DNA from: Spinactinospora alkalitolerans
GTDB lineage: Bacteria > Actinomycetota > Actinomycetes > Streptosporangiales > Streptosporangiaceae
Length of the DNA: 64,000 nucleotides
NCBI RefSeq assembly: GCF_013408795.1
Contig: NZ_JACCCC010000001.1
Location: 2,232,001-2,296,000, forward strand
Direction of reading: 5' to 3'
Shown here: in pieces, positions 44,461 through 53,589 of the stretch
How positions within the stretch are numbered: position 1 is the stretch's first letter
How the letters are laid out: the number at the start of each line of letters is the position of its first letter
Notes under the pieces: model-generated
Database searches by the model: none
What the model saw: only the letters and a program-made list of their open reading frames with translations
What the model was told of the DNA's origin: nothing
Program-made: the position numbers and the translations under genes

Positions 44461-44532
44461 CCCCACGACCGTGGCCCCGACCGGACTGGCGAAATGTCAT
44501 CGAGCGGTGGCCTTCCGTGGTGAGATAGAGCC

Positions 44533-44949
44533 ATGGCAACCCCTACCACGAAGAGCACCGCAGCGGCTCTCATCCACGCCTTCATCGTCACCGGCGACGC
44601 GCTCGGCGACCGGGCCGATCTCGCCCGGTTCCTGCGCGAGCAGCGACTCGTCCCCGAAGGCGCGATTCCCATCACGCTCGCCGACTTCGACGAGGCCGTC
44701 GCGCTGCGCGACGGTCTGCGCGCCCAATTGGACCAGGCGGCGGGGCGGCCCGCCGACACAGAGGCGATCGCCCGGGGGCAGCGGATCCTGGACGGCCTGC
44801 GGGTGACGGTGCGCATCGCCCCCGGCGACGCCGGGCTGTCGCCGCTGGCGCCGGCCGTCGTCGACGAGGTCCGCCGCGGCCTGGCCCGGATCGCCGGAGC
44901 CTGGGCTGCGGTCCTGGCGACGGGGGAGTGGCGCGAGATCCGTCGGTGA
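44533..44949 (+). CDS. ABATE-domain protein lacking the CGNR zinc finger
   Basis: A 138-residue protein. Its fold and motif order (DLARFLREQ, ITLADFDEAVALRDGLRAQL, VTVRIAPGDAGLSPLAP) fit the N-terminal ABATE domain of CGNR zinc-finger proteins, which are putative stress-related regulators. The usual C-terminal zinc finger is missing: the protein stops after TGEWREIRR. It may be a shortened single-domain form or a truncated gene. It is convergent with the PAC2 gene across a strong hairpin. Confidence 0.62.
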   Translation: MATPTTKSTAAALIHAFIVTGDALGDRADLARFLREQRLVPEGAIPITLADFDEAVALRDGLRAQLDQAAGRPADTEAIARGQRILDGLRVTVRIAPGDAGLSPLAPAVVDEVRRGLARIAGAWAAVLATGEWREIRR

Positions 44950-44951
44950 CG

Positions 44952-44987
44952 GCGGCGGCCGGGAGCGGCGCCGCCCCCGGCCGCCGC
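44952..44987. terminator. Bidirectional hairpin between the ABATE gene and the PAC2 gene
   Basis: GCGGCGGCCGGG pairs with CCCGGCCGCCGC (12 bp) in the 59-bp gap between two converging genes. Confidence 0.7.
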
Positions 44988-45008
44988 TCGCGCGGTGCCG
45001 GGGCGGCG

Positions 45009-45854
45009 CTATCCCCGGCCGCGGCGCTTGAGGTAGCGCTCGAACTCCCTGGCGATGGCCTCGCCGGTGGCTTCGGGGAGTTCGGCGGCGTCCTTGGCCT
45101 CCTCCAGGCTGCGGACGTAGCCGGCGATGTCGGAGTCCTCCGAGGCGAGCTCGTTGACGCCGTGCTCCCAGGCGCGGGCCTCCTCGGGCAGGTCGCCCAG
45201 CGGCACGGTGACGTCGAGGATGTCCTCGACCCTGCGCAGCAGCGACAGGGTGCCCTTGGGGCACGGCGGCTGCGCGACGTAGTGCGGCACGGCGGCCCAC
45301 AGCGAGACCGTCTCCAGGCCCGCGGAGCCGAAGACCTCCTGCAGCACGCCGAGGATGCCCGTGGGCCCCTCGTAGGTCGTCGGTTCCAGGTGCAGCCTGC
45401 GTCCCAGCTCCGGCGGCGAGGCCACGCTGGTCACCGGCACCGGCCGGGTGTGCGGGGCGTCGGCCAGCAGCGCGCCCAGCAGGATGACCCTGCGCACGCC
45501 CAGCTCGCGGGCCACCGCCAGCAGGTCGCTGCAGAAGCCGCGCCAGCGCATGTTGGGTTCGGTCCCGCGCACCAGCACGATGTCGTGCCCGCCGCCGCGG
45601 GGCCGGGCCACCGAGACCTTGGTGGTGGGCCACTGGATCCTGCGGCTCTCGCCGTCCAGCGTCTCCACGCGGGGGCGCGAGACCTGGAAGTCGTAGTAGT
45701 CGTCGGATTCGAGGGAGAGCAGTTCGTCGGTGTCCCAGGCCGCGGCCAGGTGTTCGATGACGGCGCTGGCCGCCTCGCCGGCGTCGTTCCAGCCTTCGAA
45801 CGCGGCCACCATCACGGGCTCGACGAGCTCAGGAACGCTGTCGAGCTCAGGCAC
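45009..45854 (-). CDS. PAC2-family protein (proteasome assembly chaperone-like)
   Basis: A 281-residue member of the PAC2 family. It shows MVAAFEGWNDAGEAASAVIE near the start, the DYYDFQVSRP segment, VLVRGTEPNMRWRGFCSDLL, and VILLGALLADAPHTRPVPVT, all typical. GTG 45854 is chosen because AGGAGG lies six bases upstream; GTG 45869 would overlap that site. Actinobacterial PAC2 proteins such as Rv2125 resemble eukaryotic proteasome assembly chaperones, but their role is not proven. It is divergent from metH, as in mycobacteria. Confidence 0.88.
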   Translation of the reverse strand: MPELDSVPELVEPVMVAAFEGWNDAGEAASAVIEHLAAAWDTDELLSLESDDYYDFQVSRPRVETLDGESRRIQWPTTKVSVARPRGGGHDIVLVRGTEPNMRWRGFCSDLLAVARELGVRRVILLGALLADAPHTRPVPVTSVASPPELGRRLHLEPTTYEGPTGILGVLQEVFGSAGLETVSLWAAVPHYVAQPPCPKGTLSLLRRVEDILDVTVPLGDLPEEARAWEHGVNELASEDSDIAGYVRSLEEAKDAAELPEATGEAIAREFERYLKRRGRG

Positions 45855-46336
45855 AGGCCGCCTCCTCACATTCCGGATTCCCGGCCTCGGGCCCTCCGGT
45901 CGACAACACCAACACTGACGCGGTCTCCAGCCCTACCATGATCGCCCGCCGCGAGGACAGCGAAATGCCGTCGCGGTGGCCGAAGCGGGCTCGGCCGGAC
46001 AGGACCACCCTATGTCCTATGCCCCACGGGCCGCAGAGGGCGCCGGGCAAGTGTCGGGCGGCCCACCGCACGGGGCTGGGCGCGGCCGCGCCGACCGGAT
46101 CGCTGTACATCACCCTGGGCACAACAGCGCGGCGCCGCATGTTGTTCCGCCGTGCCGCGCCGACCAGCGGGGCCGGGGCGGGGGAGAGGCGGCCGGGCGC
46201 GCGCCGGCCGTGCGCTATCGTCGGGCCGGGCCGGATCCGGACACGACCGCGCCGACCACCGCTCTCTTCGCCGGGGCGATCCTCTGCGCCGCCCGCCTCC
46301 GACGGGGCCGGTCCCCTGACACTACAGTTAAGGATT
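45855..46336. other. Divergent intergenic region between the PAC2 gene and metH
   Basis: This 482-bp gap should contain the metH promoter. TACAGT at 46323-46328 could be a -10 box giving a very short leader. I searched it for a cobalamin riboswitch (B12 box GCCACTG) and saw none. There is no convincing coding frame. Confidence 0.4.
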
Positions 46337-49300
46337 ATGAGTTCTCGACTCTCCTTCCGGGATGCCCTCGCACAACGCGTCATCGTGGCCGACGGGGCGA
46401 TGGGCACCATGCTGCAGGTACACGACCTCGGTCTGGACGATTTTCAAGGGCACGAAGGCTGTAACGAGATCCTCAACGTCACTCGCCCTGATGTGGTGCG
46501 GTCCACGCACGCCGCATTCTTCGACGTGGGCGTCGACTGCGTCGAGACCAACACCTTCGGCGCGAACTTCGGAAACCTCGGCGAATACGACATCGTCGAG
46601 CGGACCTACGAGCTGGCCGAGTCCGGCGCCCGACTGGCCAAGGAGGTCGCCGACGAGTACTCCTCGGCCGACCACCCCCGCTACGTGCTCGGCTCGGTCG
46701 GCCCCGGCACGAAGCTGCCCACGCTCGGCCACGCGCACTTCACCACGCTGCGCGACTACTACGAGCAGTGCGCCAAGGGCCTGATCGACGGCGGGGCCGA
46801 CGCCATTCTGATCGAGACCTGCCAGGACCTGCTGCAGACCAAGGCCGCCGTCGTCGGCGCGCAGCGGGCGCGCCGCGCGGCGGGCTCCGGCATCACGATC
46901 ATCGCGCAGGTCACCATCGAGACGACCGGCACGATGCTGATCGGCTCGGAGATCGGTGCGGCGCTGACCGCGCTGGAGCCGCTGGGCATCGACGTGATCG
47001 GGTTGAACTGCGCCACCGGCCCCGCGGAGATGAGCGAGCACCTGCGCTACCTCTCCCAGCACGCCCGGGTGCCCATCTCCTGCATGCCCAACGCCGGCCT
47101 GCCCGAGCTCGGCACGGACGGCGCGGTCTACCCGCTGCAGCCGCACGAACTGGCCGACGCCCACGACACCTTCACCGGCGAGTTCGGGCTGTCCCTGGCC
47201 GGAGGGTGCTGCGGCACCACCCCCGAGCACCTGCGCCAGGTCGTCGAGCGCGTGTCCGGGCGCGGCGTGAAGAACCGCACCCCCCGCACCGAGGCCGCCG
47301 CGGCCTCGGTGTACCAGAGCGTGCCGTTCCGCCAGGACACCAGCTACCTCGCCATCGGCGAGCGGACCAACGCCAACGGCTCCAAGCTGTTCCGCGAGGC
47401 CATGGTCGCGGAGCGCTACGACGACTGCATCGAGATCGCCCGCGACCAGATCCGCGACGGCGCCCACCTGCTCGACCTCAACGTCGACTACGTCGGCCGC
47501 GACGGCGCGCGCGACATGCGGGAGCTGGCCTCCCGGCTGGCCACAGCTTCCACCCTGCCGCTGATGCTCGACTCCACCGAGCCCGACGTCCTGCAGGCCG
47601 GTCTGGAGATGATCGGCGGGCGCGCCGTGCTCAACTCCGTCAACTACGAGGACGGCGACGCCTCCGGTTCGCGGTTCGACAGGATCGCCTCGCTCGCGGT
47701 CGAGCACGGCGCGGCCCTCGTCGCGCTGACCATCGACGAGCAGGGCCAGGCGCGCACCGCCGACAAGAAGGTCGAGATCGCCCAGCGGCTGATCAGCGAC
47801 CTGGGCGGCAGATACGGCATCCGCGAGTCCGACATCCTCATCGACTGCCTGACCTTCACCATCGCCACCGGTCAGGACGAGTCGCGCCGCGACGCGCTGG
47901 AGACCGTCGAGGCGATCCGCGAGCTCAAGCGGCGCCACCCCGACGTGCAGACCACGCTGGGGCTGTCCAACGTCTCCTTCGGCCTCAACCCGGCCGCGCG
48001 CATCGTGCTGAACTCGGTGTTCCTGCACGAGTGCGCCGAGGCGGGCCTGGACTCCGCGATCGTGCACGCCTCCAAGATCCTGCCGATGAACCGGATCCCC
48101 GAGGAGCAGCGCCAGGTCGCCCTCGACATGGTCTACGACCGGCGCACCGGGGACTACGACCCGCTGCAGAGGTTCCTGGAGCTGTTCGAGGGCGTGGACG
48201 CCCAGCAGCTCAAGGCCTCGCGCGCCGAGGAGCTGGCCGCGCTGCCGCTGTGGGACCGGCTGGAGCGGCGCATCATCGACGGCGAGATGGTCGGCATGGA
48301 GGCCGACCTCGACGAGGCGCTGACCCAGCGCCCCGCGCTGCAGATCGTCAACGACACGCTGCTGGCCGGGATGAAGGTCGTCGGCGAACTGTTCGGCTCC
48401 GGCGAGATGCAGCTGCCCTTCGTGCTGAAGTCGGCCGAGGTCATGAAGGCCGCCGTGGCCCACCTCGAACCGCACATGGAGAAGAGCGACGACGACGGCA
48501 AGGGCCGCATCGTGCTCGCCACGGTCAAGGGCGACGTGCACGACATCGGCAAGAACCTCGTCGACATCATCCTGTCCAACAACGGCTACGACGTCGTCAA
48601 CCTCGGCATCAAGCAGCCGGTGTCGGCGATCATCGAGGCGGCCGAGGAGCAGCGCGCCGACGTCATCGGCATGTCCGGCCTGCTGGTGAAGTCCACGGTG
48701 ATCATGAAGGAGAACCTGGAGGAGATGGAGTCCCGCGGGCTCTCCGACCGCTTCCCTGTGCTGCTGGGCGGCGCCGCGCTCACCCGCTCCTACGTCGAGC
48801 AGGACCTCGCCGAGATGTTCCCCGGGGAGGTCCGCTACGCCCGCGACGCCTTCGAGGGCCTGCGGCTGATGGACGCGTTCATGGCGGTCAAGCGCGGCGT
48901 CGAGGGCGCCGAGCTGCCCGCGCTGCGCAAGCGCCGGGTCAAGAGCGCCGCCAAGCTCCAGGTCACCGAGCCCGAGGACATGCCGGAGCGCAGCGACGTG
49001 GCCGTCGACAACCGGGTGCCCGAGCCGCCGTTCTGGGGCGACCGCATCAGCAAGGGCGTCCCGCTCGCCGACTACGCCGCCTACCTGGACGAGCGGGCCA
49101 CGTTCATGGGCCAGTGGGGGCTCAAGGGCTCGCGCGGCGGCGGCCCGAGCTACGAGGAGCTGGTCGAGACCGAGGGCCGGCCGCGCATGCGCATGTGGCT
49201 GGACCGGATGCAGACCGAGGGCCTGCTGGAGGCGTCCGTCGTCTACGGCTACTACCCCTGCCACAGCGAGGGCGACGACCTCGTGGTGCTCGACGACGAC

Positions 49301-49804
49301 GGCTCCGAGCGCACCCGCTTCACCTTCCCCCGGCAGCGGCGCGACCGGCACCTGTGCCTGGCCGACTACTTCCGCCCGAAGTCCTCGGGCGAGACCGACG
49401 TGGTGGCCTTCCAGGTCGTCACGGTCGGCAGCGCGATCAGCAAGGCCACCCAGGAGCTGTTCGAGAAGAACGCCTACCGCGACTACCTGGAGCTGCACGG
49501 CCTCTCGGTGCAGCTCACCGAGGCGCTGGCGGAGTACTGGCACACGCGGGTACGCGCCGAGCTGGGCTTCGCCGGGGACGACCCCGCGGAGCTGGAGGCG
49601 TTCTTCAAACTGGGCTACCGGGGCGCGCGGTTCTCGCTGGGCTACGGCGCCTGCCCGAACCTGGAGGACCGCGCGAAGATCATGCGGCTGCTGGAACCCG
49701 AGCGGGTCGGTGTGACGTTGTCCGAAGAGTTCCAACTTGTTCCCGAACAGGCCACCGACGCGATCGTCATCCATCACCCCGAGGCGAAATACTTCAACGC
49801 ATGA
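46337..49804 (+). CDS. metH: Cobalamin-dependent methionine synthase
   Basis: A 1155-residue multidomain enzyme that transfers a methyl group from methyltetrahydrofolate to homocysteine via methylcobalamin. The homocysteine domain starts VIVADGAMGTMLQ, with zinc Cys in GLNCATG and GGCCGTTPEH. The pterin domain follows (AIGERTNANGSKLFREAM). The B12 domain has GDVHDIGKNLVDIILSNNGY with the axial His735. The C-terminal activation domain carries the SAM-binding RFSLGYGACPNLEDR. The length is close to that of other actinobacterial MetH. The stop overlaps the next ATG (ATGA). Confidence 0.96.
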   Translation: MSSRLSFRDALAQRVIVADGAMGTMLQVHDLGLDDFQGHEGCNEILNVTRPDVVRSTHAAFFDVGVDCVETNTFGANFGNLGEYDIVERTYELAESGARLAKEVADEYSSADHPRYVLGSVGPGTKLPTLGHAHFTTLRDYYEQCAKGLIDGGADAILIETCQDLLQTKAAVVGAQRARRAAGSGITIIAQVTIETTGTMLIGSEIGAALTALEPLGIDVIGLNCATGPAEMSEHLRYLSQHARVPISCMPNAGLPELGTDGAVYPLQPHELADAHDTFTGEFGLSLAGGCCGTTPEHLRQVVERVSGRGVKNRTPRTEAAAASVYQSVPFRQDTSYLAIGERTNANGSKLFREAMVAERYDDCIEIARDQIRDGAHLLDLNVDYVGRDGARDMRELASRLATASTLPLMLDSTEPDVLQAGLEMIGGRAVLNSVNYEDGDASGSRFDRIASLAVEHGAALVALTIDEQGQARTADKKVEIAQRLISDLGGRYGIRESDILIDCLTFTIATGQDESRRDALETVEAIRELKRRHPDVQTTLGLSNVSFGLNPAARIVLNSVFLHECAEAGLDSAIVHASKILPMNRIPEEQRQVALDMVYDRRTGDYDPLQRFLELFEGVDAQQLKASRAEELAALPLWDRLERRIIDGEMVGMEADLDEALTQRPALQIVNDTLLAGMKVVGELFGSGEMQLPFVLKSAEVMKAAVAHLEPHMEKSDDDGKGRIVLATVKGDVHDIGKNLVDIILSNNGYDVVNLGIKQPVSAIIEAAEEQRADVIGMSGLLVKSTVIMKENLEEMESRGLSDRFPVLLGGAALTRSYVEQDLAEMFPGEVRYARDAFEGLRLMDAFMAVKRGVEGAELPALRKRRVKSAAKLQVTEPEDMPERSDVAVDNRVPEPPFWGDRISKGVPLADYAAYLDERATFMGQWGLKGSRGGGPSYEELVETEGRPRMRMWLDRMQTEGLLEASVVYGYYPCHSEGDDLVVLDDDGSERTRFTFPRQRRDRHLCLADYFRPKSSGETDVVAFQVVTVGSAISKATQELFEKNAYRDYLELHGLSVQLTEALAEYWHTRVRAELGFAGDDPAELEAFFKLGYRGARFSLGYGACPNLEDRAKIMRLLEPERVGVTLSEEFQLVPEQATDAIVIHHPEAKYFNA

Positions 49805-50511
49805 CCTTCACCGATCCTTCCGTCGCCGCGCCCCCCGTCCCGGACGACACCGCCCTGCAGGCGGTGCTGTTCGACATGGACGGCACGCTGATCGACACCG
49901 AGGGCATGTGGATGGCCGCCGAGAGCGAGGTGGTCGCCGAGCTCGGCGGGGTCTGGACGGTCGAGGACCAGCGGGCCAACATCGGCGGGTCGGCGCAGAC
50001 CGCCGCGGCCTACATCGTCGAGCTGACCGGGGCGCCGATCGGGCCCGATGAGGTCATGGCGATGCTGGCGGCGTCCATGCGCCGCCGCCTGGCCGCCGGC
50101 CCCGAGCTGATGCCCGGGGCGAAGAGGCTGCTGACCCAGGTCAGCGAGTCCGGCCTGCCGAAGGCGCTGGTGACCTCCACGCACCGTCCGCTGCTGGAGG
50201 TCTCGATCACCGCGATCGGCGCCGAGCACTTCGACCTCACCGTGGCCGGCGACGAGGTCGAACGGAACAAGCCGCACCCCGAGCCCTACCTGAAGGCCGC
50301 CCGGCTGCTGGGCGTGGACCCGGCCCGCTGCGTGGTGCTGGAGGACTCCCCGGCCGGCGTCGCCGCCGCCGGGGCCGCCGGCTGCGTCACGGTGGCGGTT
50401 CCGCACCTGGTGCCGGTCGAACCGGCGCCGCGGCGCGTCGTGCTCGACTCCCTGGAGGAGGTCGACCTGGACCGGCTGCGGCGGCTGGCCGCGGAGTCCG
50501 GCGCCGCCTGA
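49801..50511 (+). CDS. HAD-superfamily phosphatase (beta-phosphoglucomutase-like)
   Basis: A 236-residue HAD hydrolase. It has the nucleophile motif FDMDGTLIDTE, VTSTHRPLLE (motif II Ser/Thr), the Lys in ERNKPHPEPYLKAARLLG, and the metal-binding VLEDSPAGVAAA, so it looks active. A helical cap follows motif I (C1-type). It is translationally coupled to metH by a 4-base overlap, the usual actinobacterial arrangement. The substrate is unknown. Repeat copy A begins two bases after its stop. Confidence 0.9.
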   Translation: MTFTDPSVAAPPVPDDTALQAVLFDMDGTLIDTEGMWMAAESEVVAELGGVWTVEDQRANIGGSAQTAAAYIVELTGAPIGPDEVMAMLAASMRRRLAAGPELMPGAKRLLTQVSESGLPKALVTSTHRPLLEVSITAIGAEHFDLTVAGDEVERNKPHPEPYLKAARLLGVDPARCVVLEDSPAGVAAAGAAGCVTVAVPHLVPVEPAPRRVVLDSLEEVDLDRLRRLAAESGAA

Positions 50512-50513
50512 TC

Positions 50514-50637
50514 GAGCTTTGACCGCCGCGTTCGCGGGTCGGGGTGAGATTCCCAGGGCTCGGACCTGCTGTGCCGCCGGCGCTGCGCGCACTGCGACAG
50601 CCGGCCCCTGTGCGAACCCGATCGTCAAACATCAGTG
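50514..50637 (+). repeat. Dispersed structured repeat, copy A
   Basis: A ~124-bp element starting two bases after the HAD gene stop with GAGCTTTGAC, containing CCAGGGCTCGGACCTGCT and CGCGCACTGCGACAGCC, and ending near ATCAGTGA. It matches copy B (19531-19657) at about 85% by eye and copy C (28055-28186) more weakly. GCGTTCGCGGG and CCCCTGTGCGAAC near its ends can pair. Homology with copy B may continue ~12 bp further. Confidence 0.8.
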
Positions 50638-50671
50638 AGGCGGCCGCTCACCGCCTGTTCGGAAGGCTGCC

Positions 50672-50706
50672 GCGAGAGTGCGGGCCCATTGGGTCCGCAC
50701 TCTCGC
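50672..50706 (+). terminator. Terminator of the metH-HAD operon
   Basis: GCGAGAGTGCGG pairs perfectly with CCGCACTCTCGC (12 bp), with inner pairing, followed by TGTTT. It lies 35 bp beyond repeat copy A. Confidence 0.82.
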
Positions 50707-50830
50707 TGTTTCGCTCATCCGGCGGCCCGCGGGTCGGCCGGACGGCGAGGGGAGCCGGTCAGGGCCGCGCTCTTCCGGCAGCCCTGGCCGGTGGCGGCAC
50801 GCGGCGGGCGGGGCTGCGGGGGTGCAAAGA

Positions 50831-50855
50831 CCGGTAAATCAATCCCTTTTACCGG
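50831..50855. promoter_or_regulatory. Inverted repeat upstream of the first peptide-binding protein gene
   Basis: CCGGTAAA (50831-50838) mirrors TTTACCGG (50848-50855) nine bases apart, in an AT-richer patch ~235 bp before the gene at 51090. It is a candidate operator. The rest of the 578-bp gap 50512-51089 contains repeat copy A and a terminator and no gene. Confidence 0.45.
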
Positions 50856-51089
50856 AATTTCGGGCGAATAGGCTTTCCGTCACGATTCGGTCTCACCCCG
50901 TAAAAGCGGGCGCAGTGCAATAGAGTGCCGCATGAGCTGACCGAGCGTCATTCGCCCGGTCGGGTCGGTGACCGCGCCTCGCCTGGCGGCGACTTCGTGG
51001 GATGACCGGATCCGGCGCGCGCAGCGCGGCGGCACCGGCGTCCGCGGGAATTCGCCCCGCCCCGGACCCCCATGAGAAAGGGGATAAAA

Positions 51090-52850
51090 GTGAACAAACG
51101 AGCGTTGTCGTTCGCCGCGGTGGGTACCGCGGCGATGCTGCTTCTGGGCGCCTGCGGCGGCGGCGGTGACGGAGGCGGGGACACCGCGGGGGGTGAGTTC
51201 AACCAGGGGGTCGCCGAGGTGGTCAACCCCTCCGACCAGACCGGCGGCACGCTGCGCTACGCGATCGCGGCCAACATCGAGAGCACCGACCCCGGCAACA
51301 CCTACTACGGCTACGTCTGGAACTTCAGCCGGTACTACGCGCGCACGCTCTACACCTACGCGGCCTCGCCCGGCGAGGCCGGCCGGGAGGTCGTCCCCGA
51401 CCTCGCGGCGGACCTGCCCGAGGTCAGCGAGGACGGCACGACCTGGACCGTCCGGCTCAAGGAGGGGCTGAAGTACGAGGACGGCTCCGAGATCGTCGCC
51501 GAGGACGTCAAGTACGCGATCGCCCGGGCCAACTTCGGCGACCAGGCGCTGCCCAACGGCCCCAAGTACTACCAGCAGCTGCTCGACGACAGCGACGACT
51601 ACGAGGGCCCCTACACCGACGCCGATGACCCGCTGGCCGGCTTCGACGGCATCGAGACCCCGGACGACCACACGCTGGTCTTCCACCTCAAGGAGCCGTT
51701 CGTCGACTTCACCTACGTGATGGTCCAGCCGCAGAGCGCGCCCGTGCCCGCGGAGGCCGACCAGGGCGAGCGCTACCAGACCCAGGTGGTCTCCTCCGGG
51801 CCCTACAAGTTCGAGGGCGAGTGGAACCCCGGCAACGGGATCACCCTGGTGCGCAACGAGGAGTGGGACCCCGAATCCGACCCGATCCGCAGGGCGCTGC
51901 CGGACCGGGTCACCGTCGAGGAGGGCGTCGACCAGAACGAGATCGACCAGCGCCTGGCCAACGGCGAGCTCGACGTCGACCTGGGCGGCACCGGCCTGGG
52001 CCCGGCGATGAAGGGCCAGGCGGTCCCCGACGAGGAGACCAGGGTCCACCTCGACAACCCCGAGACCAGCGCGCACTACTTCGTCAACCTCAACGTCCAC
52101 GTGGAGCCGCTGGACGACCGGGCGTGCCGGCAGGCGGTGCAGTACGCGGTCGACCGCAACGCCGTCCAGCGGGCCTGGGGCGGCGACATCGGCGGCACCA
52201 TCGCCACCCAGGTGCTGCCGCCGGCGGTCGACGGCGCCGACCCCGACCTCGACCTCTACCCCTCGGAGAACAACGAGGGCGACATCGACAAGGCCGGGGA
52301 GAAGCTGGAGGAGTGCGGCCAGGAGGACGGCTTCTCCACCAATCTCGGGGTCCGCTCGGACCGGCCGGCCGAGGTCGCGGCCGCCGAGGCGCTGCAGCAG
52401 GCGCTGGCCCGCGCCGACATCGACGTCGACATCGAGCAGTTCCCCTCCGACACCTTCACCAACACCCAGGCGGGTTCGCCGGACTTCGTGCACGACAACG
52501 AGCTCGGCCTCAACATCTACGGCTGGATGCCCGACTGGCCCAGCGGCTACGGCTACATGAGCCAGATCCTCGACGGCGACTCCATCAAGGAGGCCGGCAA
52601 CTCCAACATCTCCGAGTTCGACGACCCCGAGGTCAACGAGCTCTTCGACGAGGTGGTCACGGTCGAGGACCCGGCCGGGCAGGCCGAGATCTACGCCCGG
52701 ATCGACGAGATGGTCATGGAGGAGGCGGTGATCGTGCCGATGATCTTCCAGAAGTCGGTGCTGTACCGGCCGGAGAACCTGACCAACGTCTACTTCAACC
52801 CGAGCTGGAAGATGTACGACTACATGGCGCTGGGGACCACCCGCGAGTAG
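51090..52850 (+). CDS. Peptide ABC transporter binding lipoprotein 1 (SBP family 5)
   Basis: A 586-residue exported lipoprotein with lipobox Cys22 (MLLLGAC). The mature part is a family 5 solute-binding protein (DppA/OppA-like): VNPSDQTGGTLRYAI, YYARTLYTY, DDHTLVFHLKEPFVDF, NLTNVYFNP. GTG 51090 has AAAGGGG upstream; ATG 51072 lacks a site. It is clearly paralogous to the protein at 55134, but lies 1.2 kb outside that operon and has its own upstream region. The two may broaden the importer's peptide range. Confidence 0.9.
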   Translation: MNKRALSFAAVGTAAMLLLGACGGGGDGGGDTAGGEFNQGVAEVVNPSDQTGGTLRYAIAANIESTDPGNTYYGYVWNFSRYYARTLYTYAASPGEAGREVVPDLAADLPEVSEDGTTWTVRLKEGLKYEDGSEIVAEDVKYAIARANFGDQALPNGPKYYQQLLDDSDDYEGPYTDADDPLAGFDGIETPDDHTLVFHLKEPFVDFTYVMVQPQSAPVPAEADQGERYQTQVVSSGPYKFEGEWNPGNGITLVRNEEWDPESDPIRRALPDRVTVEEGVDQNEIDQRLANGELDVDLGGTGLGPAMKGQAVPDEETRVHLDNPETSAHYFVNLNVHVEPLDDRACRQAVQYAVDRNAVQRAWGGDIGGTIATQVLPPAVDGADPDLDLYPSENNEGDIDKAGEKLEECGQEDGFSTNLGVRSDRPAEVAAAEALQQALARADIDVDIEQFPSDTFTNTQAGSPDFVHDNELGLNIYGWMPDWPSGYGYMSQILDGDSIKEAGNSNISEFDDPEVNELFDEVVTVEDPAGQAEIYARIDEMVMEEAVIVPMIFQKSVLYRPENLTNVYFNPSWKMYDYMALGTTRE

Positions 52851-52984
52851 CCGCGGCGGCGGGAGCCGCGACGAGGACCCGGGGCGGCGGTGCGGGACGC
52901 ACCGCCGCCCCGGCGCGTCCCCGATCCGTCCACTAGGGGAGTCGCCCGATGGCCGGATCCGCTGCGGAGTGCGAGACTGGGGGC

Positions 52985-53497
52985 ATGCCGACACAGATCC
53001 CGTTCGAAGGTCCGATGCTGGGAGCGGCCCTCACGGTCGTGGGGCTGATCATTTCCTGGGTGGTGTGGCGCCGCAGGGGCGCCGCGGCCGGGCTGCGCGG
53101 GGTGGCCTGGTCGCTGCTGCCCCTGGCCGCGGGGCTGATGGGGCTGATGACGATCCTGTGGCGGCTGGTCGCCGACCTCGTCGGCTTCTTCGTCGGCATG
53201 GTGTTCAACCCGGTGGTGTGGGCCGGCGTGGCCGTCGCGGGCCTGGCCGTGGTGCTGTGGGTGGTCTCCGGGGTCATGCGGGCGCGCAACATCGGCGTCA
53301 CCGACCGCGGCGGCCGCAAACGGCGCGGGTCCGCCGACGCCGCGGGCGCGACCGATCAGGCCGGCGAAGCCGGTGCGGCGGGCGGCCGTCCGCAGGTGGG
53401 CGCGCCCGCGCCGAAGCCGGAGAAGAAGTCCTCGGGCGGGGGCGACGACGACTTCAGCGACATCGAAGAGCTGCTGCGCAAGCGCGGCATCGGCTGA
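52985..53497 (+). CDS. Membrane protein with acidic, disordered C-terminus, unknown
   Basis: A 170-residue protein. Three or four membrane segments occupy roughly residues 10-30, 38-62 and 75-100 (ALTVVGLIISWVVW, LGAALTV, VVLWVVSGVM). A hydrophilic tail rich in Gly/Ala ends in DDDFSDIEELLRKRGIG, a short acidic then basic helix. ATG 52985 is preferred; ATG 52949 is in frame upstream. Similar actinobacterial genes are often labelled without good evidence. I do not assign a function. A hairpin terminator follows. Confidence 0.6.
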   Translation: MPTQIPFEGPMLGAALTVVGLIISWVVWRRRGAAAGLRGVAWSLLPLAAGLMGLMTILWRLVADLVGFFVGMVFNPVVWAGVAVAGLAVVLWVVSGVMRARNIGVTDRGGRKRRGSADAAGATDQAGEAGAAGGRPQVGAPAPKPEKKSSGGGDDDFSDIEELLRKRGIG

Positions 53498-53559
53498 CCT
53501 CCTCGCGGGTCCGGCCGTAAGCCCGACTGAACACCCGCCCCTACCGCCGGTTCGGCATC

Positions 53560-53589
53560 GCGCCGCCCGTCCCCGTGGACGGGCGGCGC
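53560..53589 (+). terminator. Hairpin terminator after the 170-residue membrane protein
   Basis: GCGCCGCCCGTCC pairs perfectly with GGACGGGCGGCGC (13 bp) on a CCGT loop, 62 bases after the stop. Confidence 0.78.

Noticed and set aside
44350-44523. Coding frame across the structured region after mshC
   Set aside because: The frame depends on the hairpin arms, has no ribosome site or plausible start, and its composition is like other spurious translations of structured DNA.
45855-46336. Cobalamin riboswitch upstream of metH
   Set aside because: No B12 box or the expected conserved core was visible in the leader, and the likely -10 box sits only ~10 bases before the start codon.
46328-49777. 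About 1150-codon minus-strand frame opposite metH
   Set aside because: It mirrors metH codon structure. MetH has every expected domain and motif, so the antisense frame is an artefact of GC bias.
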